A program made the translations under genes and the position numbers. Under the pieces are notes generated by a model. The model saw nothing but the letters and a program-made list of their open reading frames with translations, ran no database searches and was not told the DNA's origin. Below are positions 54,166-63,231 of a stretch of 64,000 bases of DNA, one piece after another. How positions within the stretch are numbered: the first letter of the stretch is position 1; every line of letters begins with the position of its first letter. The DNA is from Blastopirellula marina (GTDB lineage: Bacteria > Planctomycetota > Planctomycetia > Pirellulales > Pirellulaceae): assembly GCF_002967715.1 (NCBI RefSeq), contig NZ_PUIA01000035.1:186001-250000 (forward strand), written 5' to 3'.

Positions 54166-55083
54166 ATGCGAAAATGTGGCTTTACGCTGGTCGAACTGCT
54201 CGTTGTGATTGCAATTATTGGGGTGCTGATTGCCTTGCTTTTGCCGGCTGTACAGCAGGCCCGCGAGGCGGCTCGGCGGATGCAATGCACCAACAACATG
54301 AAACAAATCGCGCTCGGCATGCACAACTATCACGACACCGTCGGGTCGTTTCCGAGCGGGGCTTTGGCTTTGAATAGCCACCAGAGTAACGCCGAGAACG
54401 ACGGCGTCTGGTATCGCGGCATGCACGGCTGGCCGGCGCTAATGCTGGACTTCGTGGAAGCGGCAAACCTGGCCGAACGCATCGACACCAGCAAGTTGGC
54501 ATGGACGAGCGAGCGAGGGGATAACTACTTCGACGAGTATGGCTCGCACGGCGATACGGCGAATCAGTACGCCGCCCAGAACATGCCTGAGATGTTCGTC
54601 TGCCCAAGTGCCGCCCGCCGCGGCCCCGAGACCGACTTCAAAGACTACGCGATGAACGCCGGCAATTCGGGCAGTAGCTGCTGTCCGGAACGGGCACTGA
54701 AATTCAACGGTATTGGCTACAAGAACAGCAGCGTCAACTTCAAGGACATCACCGACGGCACGACCAATACATTCTTGCTGCTGGAACAGAAGCACGACAG
54801 CGACGAGCAGGAACTCAAAACCCAAGGGGCGGCCTCGAATCCGTTTTTCTGGGTGAACCACAACTCGGAAGGGCTCGCTCTATCCAATCAAGGAGGAACC
54901 AGTTTTCCTCCGAATGTTGTTCTGGCTAACCTCGGATGCCGCACCTCGCGAAGCGATCACCCAGGCGGAGTCCTGGCGGCCATGTGTGACGGCAGCGTGA
55001 AGTTCATCCCCGAAACGATTGCTCGTGATCCATGGCGTTGGCTGCACACTCGCAACGGTGATGAAGTGGTGTCGCTTCCTTAA
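54166..55083 (+). CDS. DUF1559 domain protein with prepilin-like leader
   Basis: 305 residues. Classical leader [22 protein letters not shown] with Glu at +5 and the [20 protein letters not shown] extension; C-terminal [20 protein letters not shown] motif. Processed by prepilin peptidase. Followed after about 60 bases by a small lipoprotein gene, the standard planctomycete pairing. Function unknown. Confidence 0.95.
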   Translation: MRKCGFTLVELLVVIAIIGVLIALLLPAVQQAREAARRMQCTNNMKQIALGMHNYHDTVGSFPSGALALNSHQSNAENDGVWYRGMHGWPALMLDFVEAANLAERIDTSKLAWTSERGDNYFDEYGSHGDTANQYAAQNMPEMFVCPSAARRGPETDFKDYAMNAGNSGSSCCPERALKFNGIGYKNSSVNFKDITDGTTNTFLLLEQKHDSDEQELKTQGAASNPFFWVNHNSEGLALSNQGGTSFPPNVVLANLGCRTSRSDHPGGVLAAMCDGSVKFIPETIARDPWRWLHTRNGDEVVSLP

Positions 55084-55145
55084 AGCGATTGTCGAATCAC
55101 TTGCGAATTCATGACCAACCTTGGCCCATGGCAATGAGACTCACC

Positions 55146-55568
55146 ATGTCTAACTACGCGCGCTCGATGACGTTTCTCTGGTTGCTCGTACCTTTGTCGT
55201 TGGCCTTCACTGGCTGCGGCGGCAACGATTCCGGACTGTATCAAGTCAAAGGTCGGCTCACGCACCAAGGCGAGCCGATCGCCGGGATGATGATCTTTTT
55301 CGTCCCGGAGAACACCGGAGAACACCCTGAGAGCTACGCCACGACCGACGACGAGGGGCACTTCGAGATGAAGGTGGTCAGCACGCCAGGCGTCGCCCCC
55401 GGCAAGCACACCGTCTACGTGCAAGACCCGGCCGCCGTCCAAGGGGGCAAGACCAGCACGGCCAAATCGTACCTGGCCGTGCTGAAGAAATATGGCAGCG
55501 AAAAGAAATCGACCTTCACGATCACGGTTGAGGAAGACATGCCTGATTTGGAGTTGAAGCTGGACTGA
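55146..55568 (+). CDS. Lipoprotein with carboxypeptidase-regulatory-like domain
   Basis: 140 residues from the ATG at 55146 (MSNYARSMTFLWLLVPLSLA); ATGs at 55128 and 55134 are also possible. Lipobox FTGC. One beta-sandwich domain: VKGRLTHQGEPIAGMMIFFV, ATTDDEGHFEMKVV and PGKHTVYVQDP, as in the transthyretin-like/Ig-like proteins that accompany DUF1559 genes. Probably cotranscribed with the 54166 gene. Confidence 0.85.
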   Translation: MSNYARSMTFLWLLVPLSLAFTGCGGNDSGLYQVKGRLTHQGEPIAGMMIFFVPENTGEHPESYATTDDEGHFEMKVVSTPGVAPGKHTVYVQDPAAVQGGKTSTAKSYLAVLKKYGSEKKSTFTITVEEDMPDLELKLD

Positions 55569-56207
55569 TCTTACTCGTCGGACCGCCATACCTAAGTGAC
55601 GTCGCCCGGTCCGTGCTTTCGTTTGCCCAAGCTATCACTAGGAATCACCACTCTACCGGCCGGGAAGTGCCCGCGTTTCCCGGGACGTTTCAAGCTTTGT
55701 CGATTAACAACCCGGCAACGGCACATGACACCAGTGCTATCAACGCCGGAAAGGTTCGGGGTAAGCAACTCCGATTGCAGAGGGGGGGAATCGAACGGGC
55801 TCCTCGCTCAATCACCGCTGGCAGTCCGGATTCCACGTGATATATCCATGTTTTCATGGAGTAACTTTCGAGCCCATGTCGAAAACACTTATGAACCTGC
55901 TCAGACAAACACAGGATCCAAAGTTCCAACGGTTTTACCGATGATCCACACCAGGCGTCGTCATCCGTTCGGCTAAAGATGATCTTGAGACGGGGCATAC
56001 GTCTTCCAGGTTAAACTGCGTATCGCAGTGCACTTTTGCTTCTCTTGCTATTGTCACGCCGCGCGTGACTACGCCTGGTGTGGATCTCACGGTTGGCGTG
56101 TACCCAAATCGATAGATTCGGTATCGGCTTTTGGGTTTGAAAGTTTGGGCGGTTGTCGAACGGAGAGGTCACGAACTGCCAATCGGTCTTCGCTGTGGAT
56201 TGCCCGC
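55569..56207. other. Intergenic region before the histidine kinase
   Basis: No convincing gene in about 640 bases. A reverse-strand tRNA-like 3' end (TTCGATTCCCCCC near 55781-55795) does not fold because its T-stem is mismatched. CCATG-aaaa-CATGG (near 55847-55860) is a small hairpin. Confidence 0.4.
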
Positions 56208-59081
56208 ATGTTACATCACGCCCACCCGCAAATTGAAGGTCTCCCCCACTTCCACCGGTACTTAGATGCTCTTCCCAACCCGGCTCTCCTGTTGGATGCG
56301 AGCGGTGTGATTCTCGGTACCAATGAACAGTTCGATGAACTTGTCGGGTTGTCCTCGGATGAATTGATTAGCAAGTCCTTCTTTGAGATCCACCAGGGCT
56401 GCTGGGATACAACACCACTACGCCGACTCATTGGCGATCGCGATACGAATTTTGTATTCGTGAGCCGAGCACAACTCGAAGTGGAACTTCCCAATATCGG
56501 ACGACGGATCCTCGACTTTTCTCATAGCTTGATGACGAAGTCGGATGATGCCCTGGTTCGGCTCGTTACGATTCGAGATGTCACGGCGTTTCACAAACTG
56601 GAAGCTTCCCTGAAACGCAGCGAAGGTCGTACTCAAGCGCTTCTCGCGGCGGCTGTTGACTCCATCGTGATCATCAACACCAACGGCGTGATCAAGGCCT
56701 TCAACCCTGCCGCCGAACGTTTGTTTGGCTTCTCGGCCGAGGAAGTCCTGGGGCTCAACGTTCGTATCCTGATGCCCAAGCCGTACCAGACGGAGCACGA
56801 CGGTTATCTTGCGCGTTACCTGGAGACGGGCGAACGTCGCGTGATCGGCATTGGCCGCGAGGTGCTCGGTAAACGAAAGGACGGCGCGACATTCCCCATG
56901 GAGTTGTCGATCTCGGAAGTGATTGATGGCGAAGATCGTCTGTTCGTCGGGACGGTGCGTGATGTTACAAAGGTCAAAAGAGCCCAGAACGCGCTGCGAG
57001 ATAGCGAGGCCCGGGGGCGTGCTATTCTGAATGCGGCCGTGGATGCCATCATCACGATTGACGAGAACGGCCTGATCAAATCGTTCAATCAAGCCGCACT
57101 GAAGGTTTTCGGCTACTCTCATCATGAGATGGTTGGGGAAAACGTGAAGATGCTCATGCCTGCACCATTCCGGGACGAGCATGACAATTACTTGCAGAAC
57201 TACAAAGCCAGTGGAATTCGACGCGTAATCGGCTTGGGGCGCGAAGCGGTGGGACGTCGCAAGGATGGCTCGACCTTCCCGATGGAACTTTCCGTCAGTG
57301 AAGTCAAAATGGGAGACTACCGCTACTTTACGGGTATCGTGCGTGATATCACGGATCGCAAGCGGTATGAACAACGCTTGAAGACGGTCGCCGAAGAGGC
57401 GAGTGAATCGGAACTTCGCGTCAAGGCCCAGGCTAAAGAGCTCACGCAGCAAGCCAAACGTCTCAAGGAAGCCCAAGTAGACGCCGAGCAAGCGAATCGC
57501 GCCAAAAGTGACTTCCTGGCGAATATGAGCCATGAGATCCGGACGCCCCTTACGGCGATTCTCGGCTATGCCAGCGAGCTTGCGTCGACACTGAAGGATG
57601 GTCCCGAAGCGCAAGCGGTCGAGATCATCAAACGCAACGGCGAGCATTTGCTGGAAATCATGAACGACATTCTCGACATTTCCAAGATCGAGTCGGGAAA
57701 TGTCGAGCTAGAGCGTGTACCAACATGCCCCGGCAGAATCGTCGCGGAAGTGATTACCTTGCTTCAAGTGCGCGCCAAACAAAAGGGAATTCAGCTCTAC
57801 TTAACTTACGCCGGCAAGATTCCTCGGTACATCGAAGGATCGCCCGTCCACCTGAGACAGGTACTGTTGAATCTCATTGGTAACGCGGTCAAGTTCACCC
57901 AAGAGGGGCAGGTCGAAGTTCGCCTCCAATTCGTTCCCCATGGAGTCAACGAGCATCATTTGCGGTTCGAAGTGCTCGACTCGGGAATCGGTATTCCCCC
58001 GGAACATATTGGCCGTTTGTTCAAACCCTTTTCACAGGCCGATTCATCCGTGGGACGCTGCTTCGGAGGAACCGGTCTGGGATTGGCGATCTCGAAGCGA
58101 CTCGTGGAATTAATGGGAGGAGAGATCTTCGTAAGCAGCACTCCCGACGTTGGATCGACCTTTACTTTCAGCATTCCGCCTGGAAAGTGGAGCCAACACG
58201 AGATGCTGACTGATCCGAAAGAAATTGAATCGGAAAGCATTCCCGCGCAACCTGCCACGCTGGATGCGATCGACCTGACAGGTGGAAGAATCTTGCTCGC
58301 CGAAGACGGCAAGGACAACCAACGACTTCTCTCGCATTACCTGCGAAAGGCCGGTGCGGAAGTCGAAATAGCGGACAATGGCCGCATCGCACTCGAGGCA
58401 ATCGCCCGATCATCCGCACAAGGCAAGTCGTTCGATCTGATCGTGACCGATATCCAAATGCCGGAAATGGATGGATACACACTGGCCAGAACATTACGTG
58501 CCCGCGGCAGCAAACTGCCGATCGTAGCGTTGACGGCACACGCCATGGAAGAAGCACGCGTGAAGTGCCTGGAAGCAGGCTGCAGCGAGTATACCAGCAA
58601 GCCGATTGAGAAGATGGCCTTCCTCTCGATTTGCCGTCGCTGGCTCGATCAAAATGGCCAGCAATCGATCGAGCCAATGACTTCCGAATCTGCGCCGATC
58701 GCCCCGGTTGAACAAACCCAACCACCGCGCGATGCGATTTGGAGCGAACTGGCCGACAACCATGAATTTGCCCCGGTGATCGACAGCTTCCTGCAAGGCC
58801 TGGCCAAGAAGATCAATCAAATTGAAGAGTATATGTCTCAAGCGCGGTTCGATGAATTGACCATGCTTGCCCACCAACTTAAAGGCTCTGGTGGCGGCTA
58901 TGGCTTTCAAGAGATTACCGACGCCGCAGTACGCGTCGAACAACTGGCCTGTCATCCCGAAGACCCAGATTCGCTACTCGATGCCGTAGAACATCTGCAA
59001 GAGATTTGCCAACAGGCGATCAACGGCAGAAAACGATCTCCTCTCGATCCACCTGCTTCCAACATCCCAGGCATAATCTAA
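56208..59081 (+). CDS. Hybrid sensor histidine kinase with tandem FixL-like PAS domains
   Basis: 957 residues from the ATG at 56208 (MLHHAHPQIEGLPH); the upstream 60 codons are Cys/Arg-rich and not protein-like. PAS1 (about 15-130), then two FixL-type PAS domains (about 140-255 and 265-382) with candidate haem ligands His197 (TEHDGYLARY) and His325 (DEHDNYLQNY) and distal-type Arg217 and Arg345 (VIG(I/L)GR). HisKA phosphoacceptor His442 (MSHEIRTPL), HATPase with N-box Asn559, DSGIGI and GGTGLGLA, REC with Asp748 (VTDIQMPEMDG), and Hpt His889 (AHQLKGSGGG). No membrane helix, so cytosolic. Probably senses O2/NO/CO through haem and feeds a phosphorelay; output partner not in the window. Confidence 0.9.
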   Translation: MLHHAHPQIEGLPHFHRYLDALPNPALLLDASGVILGTNEQFDELVGLSSDELISKSFFEIHQGCWDTTPLRRLIGDRDTNFVFVSRAQLEVELPNIGRRILDFSHSLMTKSDDALVRLVTIRDVTAFHKLEASLKRSEGRTQALLAAAVDSIVIINTNGVIKAFNPAAERLFGFSAEEVLGLNVRILMPKPYQTEHDGYLARYLETGERRVIGIGREVLGKRKDGATFPMELSISEVIDGEDRLFVGTVRDVTKVKRAQNALRDSEARGRAILNAAVDAIITIDENGLIKSFNQAALKVFGYSHHEMVGENVKMLMPAPFRDEHDNYLQNYKASGIRRVIGLGREAVGRRKDGSTFPMELSVSEVKMGDYRYFTGIVRDITDRKRYEQRLKTVAEEASESELRVKAQAKELTQQAKRLKEAQVDAEQANRAKSDFLANMSHEIRTPLTAILGYASELASTLKDGPEAQAVEIIKRNGEHLLEIMNDILDISKIESGNVELERVPTCPGRIVAEVITLLQVRAKQKGIQLYLTYAGKIPRYIEGSPVHLRQVLLNLIGNAVKFTQEGQVEVRLQFVPHGVNEHHLRFEVLDSGIGIPPEHIGRLFKPFSQADSSVGRCFGGTGLGLAISKRLVELMGGEIFVSSTPDVGSTFTFSIPPGKWSQHEMLTDPKEIESESIPAQPATLDAIDLTGGRILLAEDGKDNQRLLSHYLRKAGAEVEIADNGRIALEAIARSSAQGKSFDLIVTDIQMPEMDGYTLARTLRARGSKLPIVALTAHAMEEARVKCLEAGCSEYTSKPIEKMAFLSICRRWLDQNGQQSIEPMTSESAPIAPVEQTQPPRDAIWSELADNHEFAPVIDSFLQGLAKKINQIEEYMSQARFDELTMLAHQLKGSGGGYGFQEITDAAVRVEQLACHPEDPDSLLDAVEHLQEICQQAINGRKRSPLDPPASNIPGII

Positions 59082-59293
59082 TACTTCCCGCCCCCATCTC
59101 AACAGCTTCTGCCGCAGTGATGGCAAGTCGGAGTTGCGTATCGCCAATTCGCGATGAATTCGGCGCGGCACGTTTCTTTATAGTCACGTTAATTTCCCGG
59201 GCATCCCCCAGGGCAGGTCTTTAATCTGGCGGCAAAACGCCTATAACAGAGGGTCTGCTTTCACTCGAACTTCCCACCTTTCGGAACCATCGC

Positions 59294-60355
59294 ATGTCGC
59301 ATCTCAGCCGCCGCCAATTATTGAAGTCTGGTCTTGCTTTGCCGGTGTTGTCTTCGTTGCCGATGGCGATGACGTCTTCTGCGATGGCTGCCGAGGACGA
59401 TGCCGCGAAGAAGTCTGGCGTTCCGGCGCGCGTGGAGAAAGATAGCTTCACGATCGCCGTCCTGCCTGACACGCAGATGTACTGCCAAAAGGTACCGGAA
59501 GGTTTCTATGCCCAGACTAAGTGGCTGGTCGAGAACAAGGATGCCCGTAATATCTCGGCGGTGTTGCACCTGGGGGATATCACCAACCGCAACACGCCCG
59601 AGCAGTGGGACGTGGCCGTCAAGGCGATGTCCCAACTAGACGGGCACATTCCTTACTTCATGGTGCCTGGCAATCACGACTATAGCGACGGCGGCTCGGC
59701 CAAGGACCGCACCACGAACTTGAATCAGTACTTCCCGCTGGCCAAGTTCCAGTCGCAGTCAACCTTCGGCGGCACGTACGACAAGGAAGCGGACCGCATG
59801 GAGAACACGTATCACCTGTTCTCTTCCGGCGGGCGTGATTTTGTGGTCATCGGCCTGGAATTTGGTCCGCGTGCCGACGTCGTTCGCTGGGCCAATGAAA
59901 TCGCCGAGAAGTATTCAGACCGCGAAGCGATCCTGATCACGCACGCGTACATCTACTACGACGAAACCCGCTACGACTGGAAGAAGTACGGCACGAAGCA
60001 GAACTGGAACCCCCACTCGTACGGCGTCGCCAAAGCTACCGCCGACGACGTTTCCGACGGCGAAGAGCTGTGGAACAACCTGGTCAGCAAGCACGAGAAC
60101 TTCATCCTGACGCTCAACGGACATGTGCTGAACGATGGCCTGGGGCGCGTTACCAGCACCACGCCTGGCGGGCGCGACGTCCACCAGATGCTGGTCAACT
60201 TCCAGATGAAACCCAACGGCGGCGACGGCTGGCTGCGACTGATGGAATTCACCAGCGACAACAAGGTTCACATCGTCGACTACTCGCCCACGCTCGACCT
60301 GACGAATACCTCGCCGCAAAACCAGTTCGTCATCGACCTGGCCAAGGTGGGTTAG
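59294..60355 (+). CDS. Tat-exported metallophosphoesterase
   Basis: 353 residues. Twin-arginine signal LSRRQLLKSGLALPVLSSLP. Calcineurin-type metal sites: IAVLPDTQMYC, VLHLGDITNRNT, MVPGNHDYSDG, AILITHAYIYYDE and LTLNGHVLNDG supply the expected Asp/His/Asn ligands. Periplasmic hydrolase; substrate unknown. The next secreted gene follows by about 115 bases. Confidence 0.9.
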   Translation: MSHLSRRQLLKSGLALPVLSSLPMAMTSSAMAAEDDAAKKSGVPARVEKDSFTIAVLPDTQMYCQKVPEGFYAQTKWLVENKDARNISAVLHLGDITNRNTPEQWDVAVKAMSQLDGHIPYFMVPGNHDYSDGGSAKDRTTNLNQYFPLAKFQSQSTFGGTYDKEADRMENTYHLFSSGGRDFVVIGLEFGPRADVVRWANEIAEKYSDREAILITHAYIYYDETRYDWKKYGTKQNWNPHSYGVAKATADDVSDGEELWNNLVSKHENFILTLNGHVLNDGLGRVTSTTPGGRDVHQMLVNFQMKPNGGDGWLRLMEFTSDNKVHIVDYSPTLDLTNTSPQNQFVIDLAKVG

Positions 60356-60471
60356 CCGCTCGGCCAGCTTGCGAAAACGGCCTGGCTATTGAGCCGCGCC
60401 GGCAGGCAGGGTACGTTGAGCAGAGAGACTTCTGCCCCAACCTATTCCCGTTTCCCATCTGGAAGACAGCC

Positions 60472-61158
60472 ATGATTCGTTCGACCGCGTTTGCTTTGGG
60501 TTTGAGTACCGTCCTGCTGGCACTAACGGCGATGGCGGAAGAGGCTTCTTCGCCACTCGATACGCTGATGTGCGAGCGTGGCAAGTTGCTGCTGAGCGAT
60601 AGCTTCGAGACCGGACCGAGCAAACAGTGGCGTACGGCCAAGGGGAAGTGGGAAGCCGTTGATGGCGCGACGCAGGGATCGGAACTGAAAGCAGACGAGC
60701 ACGTTGCCGCGATGCGGGTGAATCAAAAGGTACGCAACCTGGTGCTGCAGTACAGCTTCAAGATGGATGGCTCGAAAACCACGACCTTGAGCATCAACGA
60801 CGCCAAGGGGCATAACTCGCGGGTAATGATCAACGCCAACGGTTTTTCGGTCCGCAAAGACGATCACGACCATGCCGGCCCTGACAAAGCCGAACTGCTG
60901 CAAATGGTGAAAACGAAGATCGCCCCTGGCAAGTGGCACACGCTGGTCGTCGAGTTCAACGGCCCCGAGATGCTGGCCCGGCTCGACGGCAAACAGGTCG
61001 CCTACGGCAGCCACGAGGCGATCGACGTCGACAAAACGAACTTCGGCCTGACGGTTGGTGGCGAGTCGGTTTCGTTCAAGGACTTCTCGCTGTGGGAAGC
61101 AACCCCCAAAGCCGATTGGTCCCAGTCGAAGGCCAAGGTCATTTCCCAGTCGAAGTAG
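60472..61158 (+). CDS. Secreted DUF1080-like protein
   Basis: 228 residues from the ATG at 60472, with signal peptide MIRSTAFALGLSTVLLALTA; the longer frame is a shadow of the 59294 gene. Jelly-roll strands LSDSFETGPSKQWRTAKGKW, GSELKADEHVAAMRV, LVVEFNGPEMLARLDGKQVA and FGLTVGGESVSFKDFSLWEA fit the concanavalin-like DUF1080 (3-keto-disaccharide hydrolase-type) fold. Carbohydrate binding is an inference. Confidence 0.7.
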   Translation: MIRSTAFALGLSTVLLALTAMAEEASSPLDTLMCERGKLLLSDSFETGPSKQWRTAKGKWEAVDGATQGSELKADEHVAAMRVNQKVRNLVLQYSFKMDGSKTTTLSINDAKGHNSRVMINANGFSVRKDDHDHAGPDKAELLQMVKTKIAPGKWHTLVVEFNGPEMLARLDGKQVAYGSHEAIDVDKTNFGLTVGGESVSFKDFSLWEATPKADWSQSKAKVISQSK

Positions 61159-61172
61159 CCTGAGACTTTTAC

Positions 61173-61865
61173 TCAGCTTCCGGGCAAGCTACTTTCAATC
61201 ACTTGTTGCAGCGACTCGCGGACGTAGGGGTCTGGCTCCTCGTCGAGTCGCTCTTTCAAGTTAGGCACTACCCGTTTGACGATCTCAGGGTAGGTGCCAA
61301 TCGCCACAACGATCATCTGCCGGACCTCGGGGTGCGGATCTCGCAGGTAAGGGTACAGCAGGTCCAACTGCTGTCCAATCTGTTGTCGCAGATCGGCATG
61401 ATAGATTCGCCCGGCGGCCATCTCTTCGTCGAGCGAACGGTTACTCTTGGCCAAGATCTCGCGCCACCTGGCAGCCTCTTCCGGGTTGTTTTCGCAGCGA
61501 AAGAAGGACGGCTGACCTTCCGCCAAGCTGGCCAGCAAGTAGGCAACGGCCGCCTTGTCGTGCGGTCCGTCGGCTTCCAACAGTTTCAGCAGAAAGGGCA
61601 CCGCCTTGGCTGAGGCCGCATAGATCGTCCCTTGATGCCAGATCGTTTGAAAGAGAGTCTGCATCGCGTAGTCGCGGTGGGTCGACTCGGTCGAAGTCAT
61701 CGCCCGCAGCAGCGCCGGAACATCGGTCGCCGGCCCATAGGCGTGATCGACCGCGGACCAGTCGACGCTGTCGACATCGGCCAGCGCAGAAACCGGCGGT
61801 ACGGAGTCAGGCGCGCGATACAAGGTAATCAGTTCGTCACTGTTCACAGTAGTCCTCAGTACCAC
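61173..61865 (-). CDS. HEAT-repeat protein
   Basis: 230 residues, no signal or membrane helix. HEAT-like helix pairs: AKAVPFLLKLLEADGPHDKA, LLYPYLRDPHPEVRQMIVVA, VVPNLKERLDEEPDPYVRES. Likely a scaffold or a regulator of a partner protein. Convergent with the 60472 gene. Confidence 0.7.
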   Translation of the reverse strand: MVLRTTVNSDELITLYRAPDSVPPVSALADVDSVDWSAVDHAYGPATDVPALLRAMTSTESTHRDYAMQTLFQTIWHQGTIYAASAKAVPFLLKLLEADGPHDKAAVAYLLASLAEGQPSFFRCENNPEEAARWREILAKSNRSLDEEMAAGRIYHADLRQQIGQQLDLLYPYLRDPHPEVRQMIVVAIGTYPEIVKRVVPNLKERLDEEPDPYVRESLQQVIESSLPGS

Positions 61866-62009
61866 GCGTTACGCAGGCGAAAGTTCTAGTTCACATCACC
61901 GAGATAGTACCACGCACTATCCCTGTTATAATTCTCGACGTCCGAATGCTTGATCACAGACTAAGCGATATTAACCTGATATAGCGGATCGTTCCAATCG
62001 GAGCACATC

Positions 62010-62879
62010 TTGAAATCACATCTCTACAAGACCGCTGCTGGTCGCCAGCGACTTGATCAATGGTACGAACGATTCCTGGCTAAGATAGAAACGCCAGTCG
62101 AAACGAGAACCGTGCCGACGCGGTTCGGGGAAAACCAGGTACTGGTAACCGGCCCGGCCGATGCCCCACCGCTGGTCGTGCTGCATGCCATGCGCACCGG
62201 GGCCGCGTTTTTGCTTTCGGAACTGGGCCCGCTGCTAACGAAGTACCGTGTCTATGCGCCAGAGTTGCCGGGGCAATCGGTACGAGGTCTCGATGTGCGG
62301 CTTCCTCTCCAAGACGAATCGGCGGCGTTCTGGTTGGCCGACGTGATGGATGGCCTCTCGCTCGAATCGGCCAACCTACTGGGCGTGAGTTGGGGAGGCT
62401 TCATCGCGCGATTGACGGCCTCGCACATGCCACACAGCGTGCCGCGCCTGGCGCTGCTGGTACCAGCAGGCATTGCCAACGGTTCGCACCTTACCGGGCT
62501 CATGAAAATGGCGTGGCCAATGATCCGCTACCAGGTACGCCCCAGTGAAGCCAATCTGCAAAAGCTGTTGTTACCACTGCTATCGACCTGGGACGACGAC
62601 TGGGGCGGCTTCATTGCTTGTACGATTCGTGATCTGAAAATGGACCCACGCATTCCCCCGGTGGCAACGGATGAACAACTGAAACAACTGACCATGCCCG
62701 TGTTGGCGATCGTGGGGGAAGAGGACATCTCGTTCCCCGGCCATCTGGTCGAACAGCGACTGCGGTCGCAGGTACCCACCGCCGAAGTCGAGGTCGTCCC
62801 AGGCATGAAACACTGCCCACCCACCACGCCAGAATTCCGAACGTGGCTTGCCCAGCGGTTGACGGCGTTCTTTGGTTAA
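62010..62879 (+). CDS. Alpha/beta hydrolase
   Basis: 289 residues from TTG at 62010, with GGAG at 62000-62003 (6-base spacing). Oxyanion region VVLHAMRTGAAFLLSELGPL, nucleophile elbow GVSWGGF, acid VGEEDISFPG and His PGMKHCPPT: a complete Ser-Asp-His set. Cytosolic; substrate unknown. It ends 152 bases before the stop of a minus-strand small gene. Confidence 0.9.
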   Translation: MKSHLYKTAAGRQRLDQWYERFLAKIETPVETRTVPTRFGENQVLVTGPADAPPLVVLHAMRTGAAFLLSELGPLLTKYRVYAPELPGQSVRGLDVRLPLQDESAAFWLADVMDGLSLESANLLGVSWGGFIARLTASHMPHSVPRLALLVPAGIANGSHLTGLMKMAWPMIRYQVRPSEANLQKLLLPLLSTWDDDWGGFIACTIRDLKMDPRIPPVATDEQLKQLTMPVLAIVGEEDISFPGHLVEQRLRSQVPTAEVEVVPGMKHCPPTTPEFRTWLAQRLTAFFG

Positions 62880-63031
62880 CGTTCCCCGAAACTTGGCCTA
62901 TTCAATCCATCCGAAAGCGATCGCCGAACGGATTAGATTTCTAATCGACGCACGTCTGGCACTGTCGAGAGCGGCAGTCCCACGCACCAGGAGACGGAAC
63001 AGGTCAGAACGTTTGCCCGGGGCAACCGGCG

Positions 63032-63187
63032 TTATGGAAAGACGTACTCATCGATCGCCTCTGCCACCATTTGAACATATTCGCCCAACATAAGTCCGCC
63101 CGATAGGACCGGGGACAAGACAAACAGTAGCAGCAGTAGGGGCAATAGCAGCCACAAGAACAGCACGAAGCGTGATTTGGTGCTCAT
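63032..63187 (-). CDS. 51-residue membrane peptide gene
   Basis: ATG at 63187 to TAA at 63032-63034: MSTKSRFVLFLWLLLPLLLL then LFVLSPVLSGGLMLGEYVQM and VAEAIDEYVFP. One long hydrophobic helix (about 7-33) and an acidic tail. It lies downstream of the 63232 gene in the same direction (45 bases from that gene's stop), so it is probably cotranscribed. No family; found by reading the gap. Confidence 0.55.
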   Translation of the reverse strand: MSTKSRFVLFLWLLLPLLLLLFVLSPVLSGGLMLGEYVQMVAEAIDEYVFP

Positions 63188-63231
63188 AACACAAGTGTAG
63201 AAATCGGGCCTATTTGCCGCAAGAAAATCGA

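Noticed and set aside
55781-55860. tRNA-like sequence on the minus strand (TTCGATTCCC then CTCTGCA)
   Set aside because: The T-loop-like TTCGATT is present, but its 5' stem (GCCCG) does not pair with CCCCC and no matching 5' acceptor strand is found. At most a decayed remnant.
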